From assembly GCA_036925085.1 (NCBI GenBank), contig JAUPFP010000002.1:6153390-6217389 (forward strand): 64,000 bases of DNA. Reading direction: 5' to 3'. Position 1 is the stretch's first letter, and each line of letters starts with the position of its first letter. Shown piece after piece: positions 32,108 to 42,999 of the stretch. The notes under the pieces are model-generated. The model saw only the letters and a list, made by a program, of their open reading frames with translations, was not told where the DNA came from and searched no databases. Made by a program: the position numbers and the translations under genes. Source of the stretch: Brachycybe producta. Taxonomy: Eukaryota > Arthropoda > Diplopoda > Playtdesmida > Andrognathidae.

Positions 32108-34360
32108 TTCTAGTTTCTAAACACTCAAGTTTCTTTTAATTTTGCTACTCAAATGCACCCCTAGTCTCCAATAACTCAATAGTGGTTATGGTGGCGCACG
32201 ACTCCTAACCCTTTAGATCCAAAATAAAAGTACTTTAGGAGTGTTTCTAAAAGTTCATTTTTGACCATAGTGGTGCATGGACCCACCACAAAGCACAAAC
32301 TGAAGATGTTTTTCTTAAAGCTTACTGTGGTGGTGGTGGTGGTGGTGGGGGGGAAGGTTAAAGGGTTTAACTTTAACATAAGAGAACTCCTCTAAATTGG
32401 ACTCTACTGCTGCACCCGCATTAAATTACAGTGTATGGATAGGACAAAATTTCCATGAAATTTTGGGTGTGGTTCTAATACTAAGTTTCGTCTCAAAAAT
32501 CGGGAACTTCTTGACCTCGACTAAAATCGTGGGTGTGCAACATTTAAAAATAGTTGCTGCTTCATAATCAGAGACGGGGAGAGAAGAGGCTTGAGAATAG
32601 CCTCCATGTTTTCTCTTTATAATGGGGCTGGTGGCTGGCTATATATTTGAATTTGATGATAGGATTTATTGTTTTTTTTAAAAAAAAAAAAGCCTCCAAG
32701 CTTCCATTTTTTTTTTTTTTTGGAAGCAATTTTATAAAATGTAAATACAGAGTTTGTTGGAAACTAGAATAGGACAGGAAACATTCCCTATTCGTATAGC
32801 TTAAGCCTTATTCCAAAATCCCTGTCTTATGACGGGACATGCTTCTATAGTTTCCTAATAGGTAGCCTGTGTAACCACCTCCAACATTGGACGAGTTGGG
32901 TTCCCTGTTTGCCTCTCGATTTACAGCTTTATCAATCGTCATCATTCTCAACTTAATTGTCTGGACCTAAGTGAACAATGCAATCAGAGGAAGACACATG
33001 AGAATGGGTTGCCAAAGATTTACCAAAAAGGCAAATGTAAAATCTGCAAATAGGGGCCAAGTGGTGGTAACATATGGCATTTCGGAGCCGTTGGCTGAGA
33101 ACCCACTTGGACAACAACAAAAAAAAAATCAGACAAAAAAAATATGACACCCACGGGCATAAACGTGTCCGATGTTAAAAGTAACTTTTGCAAAATGCAG
33201 AAAGAAAAAAAAAAGGTGCAAAAAGCATATCAAATTTGCAAAACATTTCTCATTTTTAGTTTTTCTTATTCGTTGGTATTCTGAATGAGTTTTTCGATTG
33301 TGAAAAAGAATATATTTTTTCTTATGGAGATGATGATTGTGTCATCTTTCTTCCATCTTTTTTTTTCTCTTCTCCATTTCTCATAGCCTTTTTTTTCCCC
33401 TTTCTCTCTTCCCTTATGGATAATTTCCCCCCCCCCCTTTTTGCATTTTTTTTTGGCAGATTTTTTTATCATTTTCCTTTTTTTCTAAAAAAAAATCATG
33501 GTGTTGACTTCACATTTATATTTGTAGTGATCATCACCACCCCACCGCCTCTCTCCCTCGCTCCTCTTATATCTTTTTTGCACATTTCTCATTCAACACT
33601 TAAAAAGTTTGTAGATTTTTTTTGTTGAATAAGTGTAACATAAGCTAAAACAAAATGGAACCTCGGTCATTGAGGCTATATGTTGGAGGCCTACTTTATA
33701 AATTTTCGGATTTTTTTTTATAAAAAAAAATCCACTATTTGAGTAGGTTATCTATTCATAACAGGCAACAGCTACTGTCATATGTCAATAAGGGTGGCTG
33801 ACATTACCATTGGTGATATTTTTTTTTTGTTCAAAAACTTCACAAGAGTTTACTTTTTATGACTCGCAATCTCTGTTGAAAAGAAACAAATGAACAAAAA
33901 AGAAAGTTCATTGGTATATTTTTTTTTTAGTATGTAGATATCTATGGTCACTTCTTAGGATGAAATTCAAGAAGGGGAACTTTGCTCTTGAATCCTCAAA
34001 ATAGGGTTCGAAACAGGGCTTCTTGTAAGAGATTTTTTTTTCAAGTGTAAACCCAAATTTTAATTTATGATTAGCAATTATAATTAATTGCTAATCATAA
34101 TTCAATTATCTCACTTTTTTTTTACTTTTTTGAAAGAAGAAAAAAAAAAAAACTATGGATTTCTCACATCCTGTTTGAACTTAATCTGATTAATGGATAT
34201 GACTAACTTTACAATCCAACTACAAGAAATATTTTAAAATGAGTATAAAATCTAATTAATTTAATTAAATCTTAATTCTGAGTGCACACTTTTCAGTGTC
34301 CGAGTGCATATTTTTTGCACAATCTTGTGTCCAAAATACACACTAAAATAAGTTCTGGTT
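32108..34360. other. Intergenic DNA with repeat fragments
   Basis: Family A right-arm piece at 32108-32150; (GGT)n at 32332-32349; repeat C fragment at 32765-32855 (TATTCGTATAG...CTTATGACGGGACATGCTTC); CT/T-rich tract at 33350-33500; a 14-bp-arm hairpin at 34067-34098 (ATGATTAGCAATTA). No gene recognised. Confidence 0.5.
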
Positions 34361-34368
34361 CGAAATAT

Positions 34369-34723
34369 AAAGGCCTATTTACACGGGTCTCCCGGGGTCG
34401 ATCAACAAGGTTAAAACAACCAAAATGTACAGTTTAAGTACGGTGCATTTTAACGAAAGTGAACAACCGAATTGACGGATAAACACACACGTTGGTGGCT
34501 GCCAACTTTTGTTGAATCTTGGGCGAATCAACAAAGGTAAACCGTGTAAACAGCCTGTTCCCCTAGTGTGGAATGAATTGTTCTTGCAATTTTTGTGTGG
34601 TCTAGTCGGCAGTGTTGTTCACGTTTATGAAATCGTGTAAACGGATTTCGTTCAACCGTTGAATTCAATTTTGTTGTTTCAACTGCGTTGATCAACCCTG
34701 GGGACCCGTGTTAATGGACCTTT
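34369..34723. mobile_element. Long-TIR foldback MITE (AAAGG(C/T)C(T/C)ATTTACACGGG)
   Basis: Arms of about 55-60 bases: AAAGGCCTATTTACACGGGT and AAAGGTCCATTAACACGGGT, then GATCAACAAGG / GATCAACGCAG and AAAACAACCAAAATG / AAACAACAAAATTG. 355 bp, non-coding. The termini resemble PIF/Harbinger or ISL2EU ends. Confidence 0.75.
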
Positions 34724-34729
34724 GCAGTG

Positions 34730-35095
34730 TTAAATCTTTCAGAGCATAAGTGCAGTTGCCTTGGATCACCATAATGGTGGCTGGTATAATTAACTGATAT
34801 AGGTAACTAGATTGTTAAAGAGTATGCGAACACTTATGGTCCCACATTAATGGTGTTACCGTGCTGCCATCTAATATCGGATAGTAAGTCACATAGGAAC
34901 TTATTTGCAATTTACTTAGAGGGTAGCCACACAGGGAGCTTGCCTAAGGTGCCAAGTACCCTAGTGACAGCACTGAAATGTACATTTTAGTGCAGAGATC
35001 GATGCTTGTATACACTCTCTTGAGATGTCACCATTGTCTGTGTTCTAGTATGTTCTAGTATGTTGGTAGATGAACCTAGCCTTCTACAATGCTTC
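34730..35095. other. Intergenic DNA, no gene seen
   Basis: Unique mixed sequence. Confidence 0.45.
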
Positions 35096-35103
35096 GAATT
35101 CTA

Positions 35104-35288
35104 ACATGCAGTTAGAAATCGGGGAGAACTTCGGTTGGCTTCGCCCTTGTTATGACGAAAGCATGCTCCGTCACATGCTCCGGCCTTTTCAACGTCGAAC
35201 CACACAACAAACCAATTAGAAGTTGCCGGTCGTCATAACAAGGGCAGAGCCAACTGAAGTTTTCCCCGATTTCTAACTAACTGCCTGT
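35104..35288. mobile_element. Family D palindromic MITE, copy 4
   Basis: ACATGCAGTTAGAAATCGGG at left; ACAGGCAGTTAGTTAGAAAT (inverse) at right. Directly flanked by an 8-bp repeat GAATTCTA (35096-35103, 35289-35296); the ninth base differs. Arms carry GGCTTCGCCC / GGGCAGAGCCAAC and AACCAATTAGAAGTTGCCGG. Confidence 0.82.
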
Positions 35289-35630
35289 GAATTCTACCAG
35301 TGAAACAACGTAGGCATTTGCAAAACCAGTGTTGTCAAATACGAGATGGAGTACTTTCTTTTGGTTCGACATAATTTTGTTTTAACTTCTTTTAGCAACC
35401 CCTCTTTCTACCCTCCAAAAAAATCCAGCTGTTTCTTATTAAGACATTTTTATAGTGACAGGTTCTTTGATAAGGAACAACTTGTTGCCAGTGCAATATA
35501 TGAGAAGCTTTTTTTTTTTCTTCAAAAAGGCACATGTCCATATATTTTTATTGCAGTTTTTAAATCAGTTTTCAGAGCTGAATCGCGATATCTGTAATAT
35601 TTTTTTTTATGAAAGTAGAATACGCAATAC

Positions 35631-35688
35631 GAATTTGGAGTGACTTTTACTATGGAATATTTTCCATAGTAAAAGTCACTCCAAATTC
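35631..35688. repeat. Perfect hairpin, 27-bp arms
   Basis: GAATTTGGAGTGACTTTTAC then TATGGAA, a 4-base loop TATT, then the exact reverse complement. No mismatch. Confidence 0.97.
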
Positions 35689-35699
35689 AAGTTTTTTTT

Positions 35700-35915
35700 T
35701 ATCTCTTTATCCTTTCACTGCTAGATGGTGGTATACATCTGTTAAGTAATTATTATAACCTTTCGCCGCTAGATGGTGGTATACATCTGTTATATAATAT
35801 CTAAACATATATTTATTTAAAAGGTTAACGTCCTAAGGACGGGCAACATCCCCTATTTGTATAGGTTTCCCTTATTCCAAAATACCCGTCTTATGACGAG
35901 CATGCGTCTAGTATT
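35700..35915 (+). repeat. Repeat C, copy 2
   Basis: Two units of CCTTTC(A/G)C(T/C)GCTAGATGGTGGTATACATCTGTTA (given in part), then GACGGGCAACATCCCCTATT and CTTATGACGAGCATGCGTCT. Confidence 0.65.
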
Positions 35916-35919
35916 ATAG

Positions 35920-36720
35920 TATACTTTGATATTTACAAGATTCTTTGGAAGCACTCTGTATTTCCTTATGATAAAAACGAATTTCTTGGACTGGGATATA
36001 AGAAAAAAAAATATTCTCGTTGACATTGATATGAGAGAATTCATGAGAATTATGTGTCATTTTATGGACTTTTTTCTCTTGTCTTTATGGGTTCTAGACA
36101 CTTTTTTTTTTTTTCATTTTTATTTTATATTTTGTTTAAAATGGTGCAAAGTGTTTCTCGATTTTGATCTTTTAAAAATTGTTAAGTCGTGACCTGGCGT
36201 TTTTTATTATTATTTATTATTCGTGATTCAGGGCCACCTTTTTTTCTTTCTGTTCTGGTGCGCGTTAGTTTGTTAATTTTGTTTACATGTAAAAATCCAG
36301 ATAGACAAGCAAATATCAAGATAGTGTATGCCTAATCAAGGTCTTCAAGAAGTGGGTGCAGAAGAGAGAAATCGTTAAAAAAAATAACTGTGGAATGTCA
36401 TTTATTAAAGAGACGCCTTCTTTGAGAAAACCTCTATTAAGTTAAAAGATATTTTTTCTAACCCGGTTTAACTTTAAAAAGAAAACGCGTTAAAATTAAA
36501 TTATAGGTGTCTTTTCTAGTTTATACAATCAGCCACCTGGATGGACATTTAAAAAATTACAACAGAAATTAGATTTGAAATAAAAAAAAATCACAAATCA
36601 GTGATTTGCATTGAAAGACATATGGTACTTCTGCTAAATGCCTTAAAAAATGAAATTCTGTGGGATTTTTTTTTATGCTTGTGTGATTATTCCCTTATTT
36701 GCTGAATATATTCGAAATGT
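35920..36720. other. AT-rich intergenic DNA
   Basis: CATATGGTACTTCTGCTAAA at about 36619 resembles TGTATGGTGCTTCTGATAAA at 59725, pointing to a shared decayed repeat. No gene. Confidence 0.45.
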
Positions 36721-36722
36721 GG

Positions 36723-37021
36723 CTTGTACACACATGAGTTAAATGAATTCAAATTAAATGTGTTTAGGTGAATTATACGGAAGCCAGTTAAGGACATGAA
36801 CCAAATAAAAATTGATTTTATTATTATTTTAAATTGAAATACTAAATCAATATTTTGTCAATAGTTTAATTAGTTATATTTTAAGTATTAACTCAATATT
36901 TTGAGATTATTAACTGAATAAATTGAATTCGACATATTGATTGTTTGCCCTTCACAGAGCTATGTAGAACACATTTATTATTTAAATACATTTAAGTTAT
37001 CAGGTGAGTAGGCCTACTAGG
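36723..37021 (+). mobile_element. Family E 300-bp MITE, copy 2
   Basis: CTTGTACACACATGAGTTAA at left, inverse of CCTAGTAGGCCTACTCACCT at right. The left flank has lost its TA; TA is present at the right. Confidence 0.75.
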
Positions 37022-37024
37022 TAT

Positions 37025-38553
37025 AAGGGAAGAATCACACATGCTGAAAAACCAGCAGAAATTAGAAAGAGATATAAAAATATCAAAGAGTATTTCTTTT
37101 CTGTGATTCTTTTTCCTTAGAATTGATTCTGAGGGCCAGTGAGTGGCTCAGTCACTGAGGAAAATTTATGGTGGTATATTAAGAATGCAAGTAGATCATT
37201 TATTTTGTTCCTGTAGCATTAGATGGCGCCACTAGTCCTCTCGTAGAAATGTACTGACACTTCAGCTCTGAATCACCTTCCTTTTTTTCACGCAATGGTT
37301 TGTGTCGCTATTTCTACACGTGCTCTCTCTTCTCTTCTATGTCATCTGGGTAAGTTTGTCACGTGCTGATAATTAAGGTTGTTTGGGACGCTTTTGGAGC
37401 TAAAAGGCTCCATTCTATTTCAAGTAATTGGCGAGTGTAGTTTGCCACCTAATGGAGGTTGTAGGCACCATCTAAAAGAAAACAAGCTGTGTCCGGAAAC
37501 ACCATGTAAGTGAGGCAACTTTTCTAGCTCCACCTACATTTCTCAAGAAAGCAATCATCATAAAATCCGGAAAAAAATGTAGAAAATGAAATTGTATACG
37601 GTGTCTTTTAAGTGTGAAGGTCAAAATATAAAGAAAGGTATGTATGTGGCGTTATATTGCACCATGGCCTCCTCACGTGATGTTTTCTAAAGCCTCCTCC
37701 TATTTGAGAAGAAAATGGTAAAATAAAGCACATCCGAAAATCCTTTTTTATTATTGCTATAATGCAAAAGATTTTATAATTTCAGATTTTCCTGGCCACA
37801 TTATTTGTATTTTTTTTTAACAATTTGAATGACATTTTTAATTTTTTTTTTACAGATAGTTATTACTCCTTGTGGTGGCTCGCGGGTTGTTTGTTGAGTA
37901 TCTTTGTGATAGTCTTTGTTTAATTACAATAAAAAAAAAACTTAAAAGAAATCTAAGCCATAATTTTTAATTATAATTTTTTTATATAAATTTTAAATGT
38001 AAAAATTTGCTGATAAAAAAACCTTATCTTAATTGTTTCAATAAAAAGTTTTACTTTTTCAATGTAAAAATGTCAAGTTTTATTGATGGAAATTTATTTA
38101 AAATATAATATAATTGAGCTAAAATTTTCTGTATATTGCAGTTTTGACATTATGACATCAGAAGGTGAAATTCCAGTGTTTCTTTTAATATAAATATGTA
38201 AATTGCAACCAACTGTGTCTGACCAATGAAGACAAAGAGAAAAAGTTGCAAAAAAAAAATAGTGTTGAAAGAAAGCAAAAGAAGACACTTTAAAAAGTTA
38301 GAAAAGAACAAGTTTTTTTTTATCCATAATCATAGAAATAGATTTATTACTCAGAAAGAAAGTAACTGAATCCGTGTGTCGAAGGTCAGTGTGGCCCTGT
38401 ATTCTAATGTGGGCCAATAGAACCACCCCTCCTCCTCTTCATGTGGGCCAGATGGGCGTCTACTTTGAACCACCAGAGGGTGTACACGTGTTCAACTACG
38501 ATATTCAACTGAAGCCACATCGTCCACCTTTTTGAGTAAGTGTTAAATTATTT

Positions 38554-38590
<37 letters not shown>
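37025..38590. other. Intergenic DNA, ends in (AT)n
   Basis: Mostly unique; AATCACACATGCTGAAAAAC at about 37033 recalls 59664. (AT)n at 38561-38591. No exon recognised. Confidence 0.5.
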
Positions 38591-38595
<5 letters not shown>

Positions 38596-38729
38596 TACAG
38601 AGTGTTTCAAAATTAAGACTGTTTTAGTATACAATATGGCTCAACTGAAACTCGCCACTTTTATTGTACAATCTGTTGTTTAAAATTAAATATCGCAAAA
38701 AGTAGAGAAGCTACACATTTGAAACTTAA

Positions 38730-39016
38730 GCCCACTTCACACGGACTATATTGTGTCGCCACATAAAGTGGTCATTTTTAACTATTGATTATATAGGGGT
38801 TTTAGCAGGAGCCACCGCCACCGGTTTTTTTTTTTGCAACATAGTGGCGAAGCGTGGACGAGTCCAGCCACAAGTGGCGAACACCGCCTGTTTATCCAAT
38901 TATGATCAAGGTCATACCACTGACAGCATTTCATTGTCTTCAATGGTGGTCCTTGTGGAAGCAAGCCGCGTCCACCACTATGTGGCAACACAAAATGGTT
39001 CTTGTGAAGAGGACCC
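38730..39016. mobile_element. Family G MITE, copy 3
   Basis: GCCCACTTCACACGGACTAT with TGTGTCGCCACAT at left; GGGTCCTCTTCACAAGAACC with TGTGTTGCCACAT (inverse) at right. Overlapping open frames on both strands are by-products. Confidence 0.7.
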
Positions 39017-39082
39017 AAAGGGTGATGTTTCATGAACAGCAGATTTTCAAAAACTGTATTTAAGGAGGATTCGTGGATGCGT

Positions 39083-39242
39083 TTTAGAAACTAGAACAGT
39101 AGCTGAATTAATTAATAGTATTTCTATGTTGAAATCTTTCAAAATAAACTTTTAATAGACAAAAATTAATAAATAGCGCGTCTGCTCATTTACAAACTCA
39201 CATACTTGTTATGTTGCTATTCTAGTTTCTAAAACACTTTCA
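39083..39242. mobile_element. Family A MITE, short copy
   Basis: GTTTTAGAAACTAGAACAGT at left, CTATTCTAGTTTCTAAAACA at right; left subterminal TATTTCTATGTTGAAATCTT matches family A. Intermediate in sequence between 2718 and 62642. Confidence 0.7.
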
Positions 39243-39549
39243 AAACTACGGTAACAACATATTAAAATAAAAAATTGTACAAAATGAAATAAATTGGTAG
39301 AGTAATAAATGATTGATTTTTTTTTTCCGAAAATGTAAAGTTTAAAAAATTGTTCGCATAAAAAATGCAATTTTAAACTTTAGTTTTTTAAAATTGATAA
39401 CCTTTTTTTTTTCAATTTTCTACAAATGTGCTGCAATTTGTATACAACTACATTATGCACTTATGTAATTTCTGAGATATTTAATTTTAAACAATTTAGC
39501 TATACTTTGGTATTAAATTGGGACGTTGTTTCTGGGACATACTGTATAG

Positions 39550-39980
39550 ATTTTAATTCCCATTGTATTATAGTGTATCTTATTTTTCTTATTTACTTTT
39601 GAAACACTTTGTAGAAAATGTTAATTGGTGGGTTCTTTTCTTTTTTTCTTGCAATGTCATGAAGTCACTTGATTTTTGCAAGTAATCTTTTTTTGTTAAT
39701 GGACTTTATGGGGTGATGTGTTGAAATTAGCAGAAAGAAAAATAATAATGTTTAATAAGTGACTGTTGTTCTAGTCATAAGGAAATGTCACTTAAAATTC
39801 TTGACTAGAAAAAAGTAGGGGTTTTTTTTTTTCTTCTTTCAACTCCAATACATTTCTTAAAGGTTACAACCTTTTAATCACGATTTTTAAGTAAGCCAGG
39901 GCCTACTGAATAAATTTCTTATGGCTGCCATTTATTACATAAAACAGCTTTTGAGAATTTTTGATTCAAAATGGTGTTTT
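39550..39980. other. AT-rich intergenic DNA
   Basis: Nothing recognised. Confidence 0.5.
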
Positions 39981-39984
39981 GTGA

Positions 39985-40193
39985 ATGTGCAATTAGAAAT
40001 CGGGACACGCAGAAGTTGGCTCCGCCCTTTTTTATGACGACCGGCAACTTCTAATTGGTTTGTTGTGTGGTTCGACGTTGAAAAGGGCGGAGAGCATGTG
40101 ACGTCAGACTACATAACCAATCAATTAGAAGTTGCCGTTCGTCATAAAAAGGGCGGAGCCATCTTCTGCGCGTCCCGATTTCTAATTGCCTGT
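39985..40193. mobile_element. Family D palindromic MITE, copy 5
   Basis: GCAATTAGAAATCGGGACAC and, inverted at the right, GGCAATTAGAAATCGGGACG. Interior: GGCTCCGCCC, CTTCTAATTGG, GGGCGGAG, TGACGTCA, CAATTAGAAGTTGCCG, GGGCGGAGCCA. The left terminal bases are altered, so the duplication is not resolvable, though TGTGAAT occurs at both junctions. Confidence 0.85.
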
Positions 40194-40199
40194 GAATAG

Positions 40200-42480
40200 T
40201 ACACATACAAGAACACACATGCGACACACAACGACAAAAACACGTACTTCCTAGTATGTCACACTCATTTATATTAAGTGTGGTAGGAAGTAATTTACTA
40301 AAAGTAATGAATTTTTGTAATTAAATTATTTTTTTTTAAATAATTAGTAATTTAATAAATCACTTTTAAAATTTTGTAATTATAATTAATTACCTTTTCT
40401 GGTAAAATGCTTTATTTTTACGTTTTCAAATTACTTTTGTTTTTCTATTTTAAACTTTTTTTTATTTTCAAACTTCTTGGAATTTCAGTTAATATTATTT
40501 CTGATTATTGTCAAACAGACTGATATCCAATTTCAAGAGTGCCTTTCTACAATATAATCAGTTTTGTAAACTGGAATGATATTTTAATTGTAATGTAAAG
40601 CCATAAAAGACTGAGAAATTAAAAAAGTGAATAGTAACAGTCAAAAGTTAAACTTCAATTTTGAAGTAAAAAAAAAAACTTAACTTAAAAAACAAAATTT
40701 AAAAAAACGACACTATACAAGGTAGTCAATTTTGTAACACACAATAGGAGAGAGGTGGCTACCTATCATCAACCTATCACCTATCAAACGGATCATCAAT
40801 AGGCTTTACCTCCAACATGCCAAAATTGAGAGACCACAATTTTGTGGCAAACAAATTCTCAAAAAATCTTGATTTTTTAGTTTTATTAATAAAAATCATT
40901 ATTTCTACCCTGCAGCAACAAAACACGCGCAACACACACTGTAAGATATAGTCTACTAGAGTATATGGGCTTAAAGCACAAACAAGAACTAACTTACTTC
41001 AGAAGCACAAACTTAAACACACAAGACTCCCTTAAAACATGGACATAAGCAAGAACAGTATCAGCCGTGAGCCCTAGTACAGATTACTAGTGACCATCTA
41101 CATAAGTGCCATAACCTTTCGACTGTTCTGTAGCTTAGACTGTCATTTGTCCTCGGAAATCCCAGTGTGTTATTCATTTCCTATTGCATTTGTAACATAC
41201 ATGTACTGTCGTGTTCTTTTGGACATGAAGTTTAGGAGCGCGTGGGCCACAGTTGTTTGCAACATGCAGACAAGTAGGGCCTACACACATGCTACAAATA
41301 CAGGCAAGGATTGCATGCTGCAAATAAACACACACAGAGGGACAACATCACATGTGCAATGACTGATCAGTGATTGTGACACCCAGAGAACAAACAATAC
41401 ACTGAAACAGACGCACACAAAGAAATAACGTGCACGTGCACACACATTATGGACAAAGTTTATACGTGTAGAAGATATAGTATGCTATAAACATTGTTAA
41501 AAATTTAATTAATCCGATCTCCCATAAATTAAAACAATAAAATATGAGAATTTAATTACTGGAGTCATATTACAATTGTTTTTTTTACTCAATGCTTGTA
41601 AATTAATCGGATGATGATAATGCCTCGTAAAAATTCTCAACCATATGGAGGGGGGGGGGACCTTACCTCCTCCCCTCTCCTTCAGATAGTTATCCTGACA
41701 TTTTCAAAGGATTGCAAATAAATAAGGATTTTCTTCAGTTTAAATTTATTTCTCACAGTTAAGAAGAAGGATGGCTTTTTCTTCTTTTTTTTCTCTTTTT
41801 CATTCCCTTGAAAAGTTGTTCCTTTCTTTGAAAAACGTTATGACTCAAAATAAATAAAGTATTAAAATAGAGGGGTTTTTTTTGTGTTCACTAAATCTTT
41901 CCAAACTTAAATTTTCTTTCAACTGCAGTTTTTTTTTGTGTTACATTACTGCTGTCTATGTGTGTGTGTTTTTTTTTTTCTTACATTTTAACACAGAAAT
42001 TTTTTGTCATCATTTTCAATCTACTATTTTTTTACCCTTTTCTTTCTTTCTCTCTCACTGTCTTCCTGGCATTTAGTTATCTTTTTTTGTTTGCAAAACT
42101 AAGTTGGCGTTTGCCCAAATTATGTCCACCCCTAAAAAAAAAGGTTAAATGATATACAGATGTAAAAAGTACAAAAATCTAGGAGAAACCTTTCTTGAGC
42201 AAAAAGCCCAAAAGTTTGCATAAAATGCAAAAAGGAGATGATTACATTTGCAAAATTCGTTTTGGGGTACACTATTACTGTGTTTAGACTGACACTTAAA
42301 AAAGTATTCAATACCCAATACCCTTGCTCAATATCATATAGTGTGAACACAAACACCCACTATAGCACCCTAGGGTGCGCGAGATCGCAATTAATTGATA
42401 TTGTTTCAATTTTATTGATGATCTTGTGAGGAATTTACGAGAAAACAGTAAAATAGATGAAAGAGGGACATTTTGCTAAA
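40200..42480. other. Intergenic DNA: AT-rich, then CA-rich
   Basis: 40200-40740 is A/T homopolymer-rich. 40900-41450 is unusually rich in ACACA and low in homopolymers, with an open frame at 41090-41362 I cannot assign. G-run at 41650-41659. 41760-42130 is T/CT-rich. Confidence 0.5.
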
Positions 42481-42482
42481 AG

Positions 42483-42816
42483 CTGGGACACAGTACTGTA
42501 TGTGTCCAACGTTATATCCATATTTGTCTCCAACATTTATTTGCCTCCAGCATTTACCAGTTTCACACTTGTATGTTCTCAATTGATGAACCGATCAGAC
42601 TGTGTCCAACATTCGTTTCAATAGTGTAGTGAACGCATTCTAATGCTGGAGGTCCCTTTGTCCCTTTAATGCGGGACAAGGAAACCGACACTTATTCGAA
42701 TGCCTTCCAATATCCTCCAATGCCGAACGTTGGACACTTTTGCATCCGACAATCGACATCTGTTATACTATCATTCGTTCATCGTTGGAAAACATTCTAC
42801 GTATGGTGTGTCCCAG
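42483..42816. mobile_element. MITE with CTGGGACACA termini
   Basis: CTGGGACACAGTACTGTATG at left; CTGGGACACACCATACGTAG (inverse) at right. The interior repeats CCAACATT/CCAACGTT motifs in both orientations. Confidence 0.6.
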
Positions 42817-42990
42817 ACATTATTGTTATAAGCACCCACCCACCCACATCTATCTTTCTCTTTGGAACGTTCTAATATGGAACCCTCTGACGTTGTGTCA
42901 GGGGTAACCGTTATAACCTTTCACCGCTAGATGGTAGTATTCCCCCTATTCCAAAATGCCACGTCTTATGATGGGCATGCTCCTAGTTAA
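42816..42990 (+). repeat. Repeat C, copy 3
   Basis: TTATAAGCACCCACC, CTCTGACGTTGTGTCAGGGG, ATAACCTTTCACCGCTAGAT and CTTATGATGGGCATGCTCCT in the same order as 28428-28815, but shorter. Confidence 0.65.
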
Positions 42991-42999
42991 CAATAGGCT

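Larger units (their letters stand above)
38595..39548. mobile_element. Mariner-like non-autonomous element hosting two others
   Basis: TATACAGAGTGTTTCAAAAT at left and TATACAGTATGTCCCAGAAA (inverse) at right. Subterminal GTTGTTTAAAATTAAATATC at about 38677 is mirrored near 39490. Family G (38730-39016) and family A (39083-39242) copies lie between the arms. Confidence 0.6.

Noticed and set aside
41090-41362. 90-codon frame in the CA-rich, homopolymer-poor block
   Set aside because: No recognisable domain or splice context; kept only as a description of the region.
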